Source of the DNA: a virus
Virus record (IMG/VR): IMGVR_UViG_3300010392_000130
Location: 1 to 46,482 of that record
Reading direction: 5' to 3' (one strand)
DNA length: 46,482 bases
Shown here: positions 28,764 to 38,122 of the stretch, piece by piece
How the letters are laid out: each line of letters opens with the position of its first letter
Numbering within the stretch: position 1 is the first letter of the stretch
Position numbers and translations under genes: made by a program
Notes under the pieces: generated by a model
The model's input: only the letters and a program-made list of their open reading frames with translations
What the model was told of the DNA's origin: nothing
Databases searched by the model: none

Positions 28764-30654
28764 AGAAGAGTTCGATGACATGATGGAGATTATTCAGTCT
28801 CCTGACCATAACATTATAGGAGCTGATACAGAGACCAGTGGTCTTAAGTGGTATAATGCCAAGGTCATTGGTCATTGCTTTGGTTGTCTGTACAAGAAAG
28901 AATGGTACGGATTTTATGTACCAGTACGACATGAAATCTCAGCATGTGGTATAGAACCAGTAAATGCTGATGATGTTGATGTAATCGAGTTATTATTAAA
29001 TGAACTAATCTACGGTGAAGAAGCCATAGCGAAAGTATGGTGGAATAAAAAGTTCGATGTTAACATGCTTCAGAACCATGGCATTGTGTCTAAGAACAAC
29101 GAAGATGCAATGTTCCTTATGTTCCTACGAAACGAGAACGAGAGAAACCACCAGCTCAAGCATCTAGCTGAGAAATATCTTGGTAAAGAAGCAATAGCTG
29201 AGGCTAATACTCTTTATGATTACAATAAGAAATACAAAATCTTTAAAGGCGGAGGAACATATGCTAATGTACCAATTGACATCTTGGGACCCTATGGTGC
29301 AAAAGACCCATGTCTTACGCTTGCTCTCTGGAATAAACATAGAAATTTTATCACCCCCGAACAATCCAAGAGTAAGGATGGTCTCCGCCTCTCGATCTAT
29401 ACACATGAGAATTCATTTGCAGGTACCGTTGGAAGACTTGAGCGGCAAGGATTTCCGATTGATCCCGATGTCCTTGAGGATCTAGAGCCTCTTGTTGAAA
29501 AACCCCTCTTCAAATTAAAGGAACATCTCGACACGGTAGCTGGTATCGAGTTCAATCCAGAGTCAGACAAAGACGTCCGGATGGTGATGGAAAAACTGGA
29601 CTTTAAACCTGTTCGAACGACACCTAAGGGTCAAGTGGCTTGGGGTCGTGACGAGCTTATGAGGACTGAAAGTGAAATCGGAGAATGTATCGCTGCGTTT
29701 AGAAATCTTAGCACCATCCTTACAAATTACGTCAGAGGACTCCAGGATTGGGTACACCAAGGTAAGATACACTGCTCCTATAATCAAATTGGAGCTCGTA
29801 CAGGACGAGCGAGTGCTTCAGAACCACCTATGCAAGGTATCCCCAAAAGATATCCCAAGTATACTCGAATTCCTACTTACGTGCAGGAAGGACTTAAATC
29901 TGCCATGGGTGTTAGAAGAGCATTCAAAGCACCTGATGGATACTCTATCCTCAGCATTGACCAAAGCCAATTCGAGCTTAGGGGGTTAGATCATTTTGCT
30001 AAAGATCCTAAAATGCATGAAGCCTTTATTAAAGGGTACGATGTACATAGCTATGTTGCAGCTATTCTTTTTAATCAGTCATACGAAGAGTTTATGGAGC
30101 TCCTCAATTCAGAGGATGTATCTACCAGGCAAAATAGAGACATTACTAAGAACACGAATTTCGGAATCATCTACGGAGCTGGTAAAAAGAGGCTACAAAA
30201 TCAACTCGCTGGCTCAGGGATCCACCGGTCACTTTCCGAAGTAAGCGCTTTCTATCAGAGGTATATGGAGACGTTCAGTCATGTTAAAGACTTCATCTAT
30301 CAAGTGCAAAGTACTGTGCGACGAAGAGGTTACGTCTTCAATCACTACGGCCGTCACAAACGTGTACCAGCAAACAAAGCCTATGTCGGAGTTAACTACC
30401 TTATACAAGGTCTTACAGCGGATATGCTCAAAGAAGGAATGATGAGGACTGAGCAGGTTATCGGGTACGGAAAGACAAAGCTTATGCTAGCGGTACACGA
30501 TGAGATCGACTTCCTGCTTCATGATGACGAGCACAAGCTAATACCAGTCCTTAAATCGGTCATGGAAGAGTATCCATGGTTCAATACGCCAGTAGTGGCT
30601 GATGTTGAAATTGGTCCTAACTGGGGAGAGATGAGGAAATGGAATGCCAAGTGA
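28735..30654 (+). CDS. Family A DNA polymerase with 3-5 exonuclease, 639 aa
   Basis: The replicative polymerase. Exonuclease motifs: DTETSGL (D31, E33), NKKFDVN (D108) and YGAKD (Y187, D191). Polymerase motif A is DQSQFELR (D409). Motif B is R468-x3-K472-x3-F476-x3-Y480 (NFGIIYG), and motif C is VHDEIDF (H588-D589-E590). Phe occupies the position equivalent to E. coli 762. No 5-nuclease domain is present, as is normal for phages. AAGGAG lies seven bases ahead of the ATG; the gene overlaps the hydroxymethylase gene by 29 bases and the nuclease gene by 11. Confidence 0.95.
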   Translation: MPNLKIVRSKEEFDDMMEIIQSPDHNIIGADTETSGLKWYNAKVIGHCFGCLYKKEWYGFYVPVRHEISACGIEPVNADDVDVIELLLNELIYGEEAIAKVWWNKKFDVNMLQNHGIVSKNNEDAMFLMFLRNENERNHQLKHLAEKYLGKEAIAEANTLYDYNKKYKIFKGGGTYANVPIDILGPYGAKDPCLTLALWNKHRNFITPEQSKSKDGLRLSIYTHENSFAGTVGRLERQGFPIDPDVLEDLEPLVEKPLFKLKEHLDTVAGIEFNPESDKDVRMVMEKLDFKPVRTTPKGQVAWGRDELMRTESEIGECIAAFRNLSTILTNYVRGLQDWVHQGKIHCSYNQIGARTGRASASEPPMQGIPKRYPKYTRIPTYVQEGLKSAMGVRRAFKAPDGYSILSIDQSQFELRGLDHFAKDPKMHEAFIKGYDVHSYVAAILFNQSYEEFMELLNSEDVSTRQNRDITKNTNFGIIYGAGKKRLQNQLAGSGIHRSLSEVSAFYQRYMETFSHVKDFIYQVQSTVRRRGYVFNHYGRHKRVPANKAYVGVNYLIQGLTADMLKEGMMRTEQVIGYGKTKLMLAVHDEIDFLLHDDEHKLIPVLKSVMEEYPWFNTPVVADVEIGPNWGEMRKWNAK

Positions 30655-30970
30655 ACGTAACTTCGTTAAGATGCTGATGACTCAGCTTAAAAAAATACCG
30701 AACAGTTGGTGGTACAAAATACCAGATCCTGTTCGGTGTCCTAAGTGCCATGTGTCTGGGCTAGGAAATAAGCGACCTTTCGACATTGTAGGATGTGTCC
30801 AAGGTTATTTCATTGCTCTTGAAGCAAAGTCCGGTCCTAAAGCAGTGTGCAGCGATCATCAGACTGCCAACTTGTATTTGGTCCAGGCTGCTAAGGGATA
30901 CACCGCTGTTATCCATCCTGAGAATTGGCAACGAATAATTACAGACATCCGTAAATACATCAATTTATGA
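30644..30970 (+). CDS. PD-(D/E)XK nuclease, resolvase/VRR-like, 108 aa
   Basis: Motif FDIVGCVQGYFIALEAKSG provides the Asp and the E-x-K of the PD-(D/E)XK fold, with RPF just upstream; a small CPKC pair at 33-36 may bind metal. The length is that of a single-domain Holliday-junction-resolvase-like or VRR-NUC nuclease. It follows and overlaps the polymerase gene, consistent with resolving branched DNA during replication or before packaging. Last clear gene of the plus-strand operon. Confidence 0.75.
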   Translation: MPSERNFVKMLMTQLKKIPNSWWYKIPDPVRCPKCHVSGLGNKRPFDIVGCVQGYFIALEAKSGPKAVCSDHQTANLYLVQAAKGYTAVIHPENWQRIITDIRKYINL

Positions 30971-31071
30971 ATGACGTAGCACACATCATCTTGTTTATGG
31001 CTTACTGCAGGATGAGCGAACATCGTTCAGTTTCAACTCTATTTGTTGTTCGTTTTAAAAATATCGATTAA
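30967..31071 (+). CDS. Possible 34-aa peptide at the end of the plus operon
   Basis: ATG overlaps the nuclease stop (ATGA) and the frame runs 34 codons into the end of the convergent holin gene. The hydrophobic start (MNDVAHIILFMAYCRM) is unremarkable. Coupling is the only support. The 68-base gap between the convergent genes shows no clear terminator on either strand. Confidence 0.25.
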   Translation: MNDVAHIILFMAYCRMSEHRSVSTLFVVRFKNID

Positions 31072-31515
31072 CCCAGTACGCTGGATCATTCGATCACCGA
31101 ACCAGAAGCCCATGGTTACTAAGTTAAAGTAAAATGCTTGTCTCATGATAAGCATGAAAGACTCAGATTGATCAATAGGTACAGAGAGGAATCTATATGC
31201 AAGCCATGACCAAGCTCCGACTAAGAATAGAGTTAGAACAGGCCGAACGAGACCTCGCAGAATCTGAACAAATTTTGTTTGATCAGCAGCGGCGCCTTCG
31301 TAAGCTAAAAAGAACTCTCGAAACGCTTGGGATTCTGTTGCGAGAGCCTCAGCCGTCAAAGTTTCTAACTGAAGCCGAAGTTCTTTCTTCCCTAGATGAG
31401 AAAGACCGAGATCTTTAACTGAGTCTATGATCTTGGAGGCCACCCCTCCAGCTACTTCGACCGCTGCAGCTTCAACACCGCCACCTTTCAAAAGTTTCCG
31501 TTTAAGCCAGCCCAT
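31039..31515 (-). CDS. Holin, GTA 3-TM type, 158 aa
   Basis: Long amphipathic N-terminal helix, then REFFLAYEGAAADQTKFVQ ... LRGLVRPVLTLFLVGAWSWL and a second hydrophobic segment (LIMRQAFYFNLVTMGFWFG), which matches my recollection of the holin family of gene-transfer agents and many phages. It makes the membrane lesion that starts lysis. ATG at 31515 is preferred because AGAGGAG lies seven bases upstream; an ATG at 31530 exists but has no site. Adjacent to the DUF5675 gene, forming a two-gene lysis cassette at the end of the late region. Confidence 0.75.
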   Translation of the reverse strand: MGWLKRKLLKGGGVEAAAVEVAGGVASKIIDSVKDLGLSHLGKKELRLQLETLTAEALATESQAFREFFLAYEGAAADQTKFVQILRGLVRPVLTLFLVGAWSWLAYRFLSVPIDQSESFMLIMRQAFYFNLVTMGFWFGDRMIQRTGLIDIFKTNNK

Positions 31516-31516
31516 G

Positions 31517-31936
31517 TTATCTCCTCTCACTAATAACTAGCACAGCTTCGTCATCGGTATCTTCATTCATGAAAGCCATGAAGTCACTGTGAGTGTTACG
31601 ACTAGCATGAACAGCTAGTCTGTTATCTAGAACCATAAGCTTATTGCCAAGAGCAATACAACCTCTTAACTGATTAGCTTTGTTGGCAGCATGGATCTCG
31701 ATTGCTGTACGACCAGGGACGTCAAGTACCTTGTAGTTTGGATACGGTGGAGTAGCCTTTCCAAACGTATCTTTAACCATCTTGTATGTGCCTCTAGGGA
31801 TACACGATACATTAACTTGATTATCCTTCCAGGGTCGTTCGATAGTCAGGCACTTGAAGGACGAACCTACTATCCGTAGTAGACCTATGCACTCGTCATC
31901 TGAAAAGTGAATCCGTTCTAGAGTTACTACTTTCAT
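31517..31936 (-). CDS. DUF5675 protein, candidate lysis enzyme, 139 aa
   Basis: The pattern LTIERPWKDNQVNVSCIPRG, then YKVLDVPGRTAIEIHAANKA, then LRGCIALG is that of the DUF5675 family. The IHxxN ... GCI arrangement resembles the catalytic His/Cys region of L,D-transpeptidase-like (YkuD) folds. It lies directly upstream of the holin gene. No lysozyme, amidase, endopeptidase or transglycosylase was recognised elsewhere in the genome, so this is the best candidate for the cell-wall enzyme. Activity is unproven. Confidence 0.7.
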   Translation of the reverse strand: MKVVTLERIHFSDDECIGLLRIVGSSFKCLTIERPWKDNQVNVSCIPRGTYKMVKDTFGKATPPYPNYKVLDVPGRTAIEIHAANKANQLRGCIALGNKLMVLDNRLAVHASRNTHSDFMAFMNEDTDDEAVLVISERR

Positions 31937-34900
31937 TTCGACCTCTTTGGAAGTTCAGGCAAATCAGCAGAAGGCACAATCCCTTGCTTTTGCTTTGATT
32001 TAACAAGATCTCTTAACATATCGCGACGTTCAAAGGTCGAGCGTTCGAAGTTCGCTTTGATATTATGTGGGATAAACTTAGCACCGAACAGTCGACTCAC
32101 AGCATCGTACGGACGCCTTTCTTCACGGAAACTTGCAACATCAGCAAGACCAAACGAAGCAAGCTGATCAACGTTTCTTAAGAATGGACTTGCTTGTTCA
32201 AGCATATACTTCATCTTAGCTGGAAGAGCCCATACCCATTGTTCCGTTTCAGGTTCGTAAATTTGCTTTGCGCCAAGTACGTCAGCAATCTTTATAGCTA
32301 GTCGGTTATCATTCTTTTGGATTCCTGATAGCCATTCGATCGGTGCCATCTCGCCTTCGTACTTCTCGATTGGATGACCTGCAAAGATATTGGTATTAGT
32401 TATGTACTCAAAAAGAACTTTCCATGGTGCAACAGAACTAACCCAGTCTCTAGGGTCGAAAGCTTTTTGAAGATCCTGGAACGGAAGGTTAGGATTCCAG
32501 TATACTGGCGAACCTTTACTTGATTTGAGTGGAGTTTTAACAGCATAGATTTCAGGAAAATATTTCGGAGCCCAACGATCATCATGTTCAGGTGAAGCTC
32601 TCTCGAGAGCACTTTTAAATCTCTCGATATTTCCAAACTTTCCAGGCTGCTTCATCATTTGTTCGAATTGCAAAGCAATGTTCTTCCTCATCCACGTATA
32701 GAAGGGGAAGATTCGCTTCATGACACCTTTTTCAAATTGAGTAATATCGTTGTAGTCAAACAAGAACTTTTTAGTTCTCATTGCTGCATACGTCTCATTA
32801 CCAGTACGTACTAGATCATTATAGAAGCCGACTAGACGTGCTTCATTCTCAATAGTACCACCGATCTTTCGACCTACACGGAAGCCAATGTTCTCTTGGC
32901 TAGCAGGATTCATTGATCGTCCTAGGACATTCTTTGCATTGACTCGAGCACCGCCAACTTGAGATCGTACTCCAGCAATTGACTTCTGAACTCCTTCGAT
33001 ATCAGAACCAGTCCAACCAGTGCCATAGACGTTATGTCTTTTAGCCATGTCCATGAATTCGTCAAGGCTAATCTTAGCTTTTTGAGGACCGATCTCTATG
33101 AAACCAGATTTGCCGCCAAGAGCTTTAACGACATTTTTATGGGCTTCAAAACTAATAGCTCCAGCACCATCTTTAAGATAGAGCTGGTATAAGTTAGACA
33201 TGAAGTTTCGGCCATGGAAACCTAAGTTAACGTAAGTAGCATGTCCTTTCCAAAGATTAAGAAGTGGATCATAGAACTTAGTGAAGAACTCTTTAGTAGC
33301 TTCATCACTAAAGATTGCTTTTGCATACTGTGACAGATACTTCCCAACCTCTTCAGGGATCTGGACCCCATCAAGAAGTTCGTGCTTCATCGTCATGTAC
33401 CCAGCATCAGTAACTGGAACTGTAGCTTTCTTTACAACGCCATTAATGATCTGAGTTTCTTCACGGAACTGGGAAATAGGTTTTCCCCATTTCTTAGCAA
33501 TAGTATCAATCATATCAAGTTTGCCATTAGCTTCAAATACATCAATGGCATTCTTAGTTAAAACATTAGCAATGTCATCATCCCAGAGTTTGATACCAAA
33601 CTTCTTAGCTACTTGATCAGCTAACAATTTAGCTTCATCATGCTGAATTCCTGGGATCTGAATCTTACCTTCACCGGCCATCTTAAGACGTTCAACTACA
33701 TCTAGTGGACTGTCAAGACGTCTGAGTTCAGGAATATCGTAGAGCTTTAAATGTTTTTCTCCACGTTCGACACGTAGATTTTTAAGAGCATTTCTAACTC
33801 TCTCAGGACTTACTAAGCTTTTTTGTTTAAATGCAGCATTAATAAGACCTTTCCATTCCTTCGCAAAATCATAACCTTTCATTACTCGTTCATACTGTTT
33901 TGGACTAAGATTAGTAAGTCGAGGGTGCTGTGAAGTAAGGATCTCTACTTGTTCGTCCCAAGTTCGAGATTCTTGTTGAAGTGTCTTCTTGCTTAGAGGT
34001 TTAAAAGCTTCGTCATAGTTATAGATTACCCCGTAGTGATGTGTACTATTAGATACAAGAGCAGTAGCTCTTCTATGGGTATTAATATTAAAGTTTGTAA
34101 CTGCTTCTCGTTCAACAGATGACAGGTGACTAAGGTCACTTTGAAAATAGCCGCCCTGTTTGTATGACTTAACTACACCTGCATCTTTTAATTCTTGAAA
34201 CAGTTTAAGATATGCTTTTTCAACATTTTCAGCAGATGTATTTCTTAATCTAAGAACATTTCCAAAGTTTTCGACCTGCTTAGTAAGAAATCCACCTGCA
34301 CCAGCAGCACTGTTAATGTTTTCGCTGTGAGCCATAATATAATTTTGCTCTAAAAGAGCTGGATCGTACAGAGCAGCTTCTTCTCTTGGTTTCTTAAGAA
34401 GAGCTAATTGTCTTTCTTCAGACGTTATCGGAAGACGAAGAGAACCAGGTGTTCTTGTAGTTACATTTTGACTTGAAGGAACCCTTGCCGCTATATCATC
34501 AAAGCGACCAGCGTCCATAGCAACAGCTACGCCAGAGTACTGATGAATCATTAAGTTAGAGCCATGAGTATCACCCATAATGATACCATGCTTGGAAACA
34601 TTGTTTATAGTTTTCCAGACACTACTCATAACTTTAGAAACATCTGTTACTAGTTCAGATTCATTTGCATAGTTTCTGGCTCTAGCTATGCGACTGCCAT
34701 AAATTTCGGTTAGAGTTTTACCTGGAATAAACTTCTTAACAAGAACAGCTTGCGGAAGATCTTTGGCATGAATTGGAGTATCTTTAACTGATTTATACCA
34801 TTGAGATTTAGACATAGCTTGTTCGCCAGCTTTTGTGGCATCTCTTTGGTGAAGCCAGTAACCACCTTCAATAGCAGTATACTTTGATTCTCCAGTTAAC

Positions 34901-36897
34901 AATATAGGAGGACTTTGATTAGGAACTCCGCTAACACCTGGTCGGCCGATAGCATCATCGAAATGATAGTACCGATCAAACACTCGACCTTCAGATCCAA
35001 AGAACTCACTAGCACGACTGTTAGGAGCAACGTCCGAAAGTCGTCGCCAAACAACCTGACCTCCAGCACTGTAGGGTGCATTGCCCATTTTACGCATCAT
35101 GTGAAATTCGTTCATGATGGTATTAGATGTCCACTTTGAAATACCTACAGCCTTTTCTCCAAACCTTCGGCCTTTAATATTTTGTATTCCTCGAGACATA
35201 CTAGGCGAAGTGGGAAGTTTAATTACCCAATCACCAAACTTGAAGTTAACAAATCGTTTCTCAAATTTAGCATGCAAAACTGATTGAAAGATTGGCTTCA
35301 TGTAGTCAATCTCAGCCAGACGTTTAGGCAAAACAACTTCGCCATATGCTCCTGAACCTAAATGTGTTTGGCCCTTTCCGCCACCAGGACGCATGAAAGC
35401 TAAATCATCGCCATGACCATACTTGAAAGCTTCAGCCATCGTTTCGAAGTATAGATCAACTAAGTCGTTAGCATGCTCTTCGGTGAGTTTCGTTCCTTGT
35501 TCGTAGTAATCCATGTTAATGTCAGCCCAAACTTCATCTTGGGTCTGACGGAGTTTAACAAAGTGCTTACCACCGATTTTAGTCGGATCATCGAGGAGTT
35601 CTTCGATAATCTCCCGTTCTTCAGGAGTTGCCATCTTAGCGAACTCACGACCTTTTTCTTTAAGTCTATGAAACTCCTGCATGTTACCAGCACGAAGAGC
35701 ATCATGCATTTCCTTGAGCTCAGGCCACTTCTTCATCGTAGAGTAAAACGGTACAAATGCTTTACCGAACCACATCTTAACTGGTTTACCTAACTGTCCG
35801 ATTGCTGTTCCAGCTAGCGACTCGCTCATCTTATTTAAGATAGATTGAGTTGCATCAATGTCGTCGATTCTTTGAACGATGCCGCCAGGCGTAAGACCTG
35901 TACCTTTAAGTCCAAGTTTTTGACCGGCACTCTCGGCTAAGTCCCCAATACTCTTTCCGCCGATCCGTGGTACCCAATGTTGATATCTAAGACCGTGCGG
36001 CAAGAGCCTTGTTCCGATCTTAGTTTTGTTAGCAATTTCAGTTACTAGAGCATGAATAGCTGCATCTTCTCCGACTTTATCAATAGCAACGTTTAGAGCT
36101 TTCTTACCCCAGTTGCCAAGCACCTTACGAAGATCATCAGCAGTCATATCAATCGTAGTTCTTGATCCTAGTTTCTTGAATCCTTGTCCAGTAAGGGCAG
36201 CTTTGAGACCAGTTTGAGCAGTGCTAATACCTTTAAAACCTTTAATAGCTGACTGAACTCCAGCTCTGGCTGCACCGCTAGCTCCTAGCGTAAACCATGT
36301 CAAGGGATCGAGAAGAATATCACCACCTAGAGTGGTCATGAACTTCAATCCAGGACTATCTTGAAGCATATTGTACTTGTCGAGAATATCTCCTACGGAG
36401 TGTTCTTCCTTAAGAATCAGACCTCTGTAGAAATTTTTGAGGGCATCTTCTCCACCATAACCATCGAGAATTCCTTTGAGTCCTCCGACTACAGCGAATT
36501 GACCACGTTGGAGTTCCACGAGCATTTCAAGTGGATTGTACCATGCTCGCTCAGGTGCTTCAACTGGAGGAACATCTTGATCGAATTCACTAAGCATTCC
36601 TTCAAGTCTAAGATTTTCTTGAAGAGCTCTAGACACTGCCATACGGTGTCGGCCAAAACCAGGAGTTTCAACAGGTGGGTTTGCAGCATCATACTCTTTA
36701 TAAAGACGATCTATATCCGGAATAAACCGACCGTACTCATCAGTTTCTCCATGAACTTCAGTTGGAGCTTGTGGGCGTCCTTCGATCCGATCAAAGAAAG
36801 ATCCTGCCCGACCGGTTACCGTACGAGGACGATTAGGATTTACTCGATCATCTTGTTTTTCTTCAATTGTATCAAGAAAAGATTTTGATTGTGGCAT
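31933..36897 (-). CDS. Large internal virion (ejection) protein with embedded kinase-like domain, 1654 aa
   Basis: By size and order (adaptor, tail hub, small ejection proteins, this giant protein, lysis) it corresponds to the largest inner-core protein of podoviruses, injected ahead of DNA. Residues 510-800 show a protein-kinase-fold series: glycine loop HLGSGAYGEVVL (512-523), VIKLP lysine (K560), alphaC Glu in NEFHMM (E597), hinge LVKKFIPGKTL (719-729), catalytic loop HGIIMGDTHGSNLMI (H770, D776, N781) and metal Asp in AMDAGRFD (D795). The C-terminal third includes FPFYTWMRKN near residue 1395, seen in other giant phage virion proteins. No transglycosylase motif was found. The N-terminus is disordered-like and basic/acidic. 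Confidence 0.8.
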   Translation of the reverse strand: MPQSKSFLDTIEEKQDDRVNPNRPRTVTGRAGSFFDRIEGRPQAPTEVHGETDEYGRFIPDIDRLYKEYDAANPPVETPGFGRHRMAVSRALQENLRLEGMLSEFDQDVPPVEAPERAWYNPLEMLVELQRGQFAVVGGLKGILDGYGGEDALKNFYRGLILKEEHSVGDILDKYNMLQDSPGLKFMTTLGGDILLDPLTWFTLGASGAARAGVQSAIKGFKGISTAQTGLKAALTGQGFKKLGSRTTIDMTADDLRKVLGNWGKKALNVAIDKVGEDAAIHALVTEIANKTKIGTRLLPHGLRYQHWVPRIGGKSIGDLAESAGQKLGLKGTGLTPGGIVQRIDDIDATQSILNKMSESLAGTAIGQLGKPVKMWFGKAFVPFYSTMKKWPELKEMHDALRAGNMQEFHRLKEKGREFAKMATPEEREIIEELLDDPTKIGGKHFVKLRQTQDEVWADINMDYYEQGTKLTEEHANDLVDLYFETMAEAFKYGHGDDLAFMRPGGGKGQTHLGSGAYGEVVLPKRLAEIDYMKPIFQSVLHAKFEKRFVNFKFGDWVIKLPTSPSMSRGIQNIKGRRFGEKAVGISKWTSNTIMNEFHMMRKMGNAPYSAGGQVVWRRLSDVAPNSRASEFFGSEGRVFDRYYHFDDAIGRPGVSGVPNQSPPILLTGESKYTAIEGGYWLHQRDATKAGEQAMSKSQWYKSVKDTPIHAKDLPQAVLVKKFIPGKTLTEIYGSRIARARNYANESELVTDVSKVMSSVWKTINNVSKHGIIMGDTHGSNLMIHQYSGVAVAMDAGRFDDIAARVPSSQNVTTRTPGSLRLPITSEERQLALLKKPREEAALYDPALLEQNYIMAHSENINSAAGAGGFLTKQVENFGNVLRLRNTSAENVEKAYLKLFQELKDAGVVKSYKQGGYFQSDLSHLSSVEREAVTNFNINTHRRATALVSNSTHHYGVIYNYDEAFKPLSKKTLQQESRTWDEQVEILTSQHPRLTNLSPKQYERVMKGYDFAKEWKGLINAAFKQKSLVSPERVRNALKNLRVERGEKHLKLYDIPELRRLDSPLDVVERLKMAGEGKIQIPGIQHDEAKLLADQVAKKFGIKLWDDDIANVLTKNAIDVFEANGKLDMIDTIAKKWGKPISQFREETQIINGVVKKATVPVTDAGYMTMKHELLDGVQIPEEVGKYLSQYAKAIFSDEATKEFFTKFYDPLLNLWKGHATYVNLGFHGRNFMSNLYQLYLKDGAGAISFEAHKNVVKALGGKSGFIEIGPQKAKISLDEFMDMAKRHNVYGTGWTGSDIEGVQKSIAGVRSQVGGARVNAKNVLGRSMNPASQENIGFRVGRKIGGTIENEARLVGFYNDLVRTGNETYAAMRTKKFLFDYNDITQFEKGVMKRIFPFYTWMRKNIALQFEQMMKQPGKFGNIERFKSALERASPEHDDRWAPKYFPEIYAVKTPLKSSKGSPVYWNPNLPFQDLQKAFDPRDWVSSVAPWKVLFEYITNTNIFAGHPIEKYEGEMAPIEWLSGIQKNDNRLAIKIADVLGAKQIYEPETEQWVWALPAKMKYMLEQASPFLRNVDQLASFGLADVASFREERRPYDAVSRLFGAKFIPHNIKANFERSTFERRDMLRDLVKSKQKQGIVPSADLPELPKRSK

Positions 36898-38120
36898 TAG
36901 TTTCCACCACGTAGCATATCGTACTTGTCACCTGTATCAGGTAAGCCCATTTCAATTGCTTGTTCCTTAGTGATCCAATTACGATCTAACAGTCGTCTAA
37001 TCTCATCTAGACGCTTAGCGGCTTGTTCTTCAGTTTCAGCTCCTCTGCGAGCATCAAGGTTTTCAAGATACCGAGCAAAAGTTTTAGGTCTGTAGATCTT
37101 TAATGCGACAACATAAACATCTGGTAATGTTCCAGTATTAAATTGTTCAGTTAATGTATTAATTTTTGCTTTGGCTTTTTCTGGATCTGCTGCGCTTTCA
37201 GGATCAGTATCCATATCGTTTAAAGCACCTCTCATTTGATCATCAGTATAATCACCTTGCATAACTTGTTTACGACGACTTGAAAGTTTTCTTCCTATTG
37301 GAGTTTCTTCATTCGAAGATTGTCCTTTAACGATATCGATAATAGTGTCAACATCTAAAAGTTCTCGAGGTTGAGCTGGAGATCCAGGAGGTAAATCTTG
37401 TAACGAATCATTATACAAGCGTGCTTCGAAATTGTACGCTTCTACTACAGGAGCAGCTCGTTTCCTAACTTTTTCGTAAAGAACATCTTCGTACGCTAGA
37501 AGATCGTCATAAGTATAATCTCCGCCCCAAGGAGCTCTGCCCTCTTTCATAAGAAGTTCATCAACATCTGCAACAATATCGGAAGTACGAGTAAACACTC
37601 CGCCAGGACTTGACGGAATATCTTTCTCAGCATTAGCTTTTCTTGCTGCTGCGGTTGCTTGAGCTCTAGTCGTTCGACCAGCTTCTCGATCTCCGTAGAT
37701 CTCTTCCATAGCTCGGTTATGACGTTCAGTTTCGATATCAGCAGCACCTTCAGTTCCTGGGCGATTAGGAGCTACAAGGTCAAGAAATGCATCTCGGCCT
37801 TCTCTTTGTTGTTTTGCTTGTTCACCTTCGCGAGCAAGTTCATGAGTCTTCTGTTCTTCTTCAAAACGATCACGATCCATTTGGTTCTTGATTTCCATTT
37901 GGAGATTCTTTTGACGCTCTATTCTATTACGCTCTTGCCCACGAGCATCTTCAGTCTCAGCTTTGTATCGTTCGAGAGCTAGGCCCTGCTGTTGGAGTTC
38001 TTCCATACGAGCTTGCTTAGCCATCTCTTGCTTTTCAGTTCGTAGTCGGTACCGTGCTTGCTGATTAAACCAGTTGGCATATGCAGCACCTTGGACCGCT
38101 CCTCGCATATCAAAACCCAT
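36897..38120 (-). CDS. Coiled-coil internal virion protein, 407 aa
   Basis: Residues 20-130 are a long highly charged helix (RYRLRTEKQEMAKQARMEEL, ... RIERQKNLQMEIKNQMDRDR) likely to form a coiled coil. The rest is helix-rich and acidic. A shared base (36897) couples it to the giant ejection protein gene. Proteins of this kind between a small membrane-active ejection protein and a giant one form the inner core or transenvelope tube in podoviruses. Direct homology to T7 gp15 is not evident. Confidence 0.65.
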   Translation of the reverse strand: MGFDMRGAVQGAAYANWFNQQARYRLRTEKQEMAKQARMEELQQQGLALERYKAETEDARGQERNRIERQKNLQMEIKNQMDRDRFEEEQKTHELAREGEQAKQQREGRDAFLDLVAPNRPGTEGAADIETERHNRAMEEIYGDREAGRTTRAQATAAARKANAEKDIPSSPGGVFTRTSDIVADVDELLMKEGRAPWGGDYTYDDLLAYEDVLYEKVRKRAAPVVEAYNFEARLYNDSLQDLPPGSPAQPRELLDVDTIIDIVKGQSSNEETPIGRKLSSRRKQVMQGDYTDDQMRGALNDMDTDPESAADPEKAKAKINTLTEQFNTGTLPDVYVVALKIYRPKTFARYLENLDARRGAETEEQAAKRLDEIRRLLDRNWITKEQAIEMGLPDTGDKYDMLRGGN

Positions 38121-38122
38121 GA

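Noticed and set aside
31933-36897. Giant virion protein as an N4-type virion RNA polymerase
   Set aside because: It is half the expected size and shows none of the T7-like RNA polymerase motifs; host-type promoters make a virion polymerase unnecessary.
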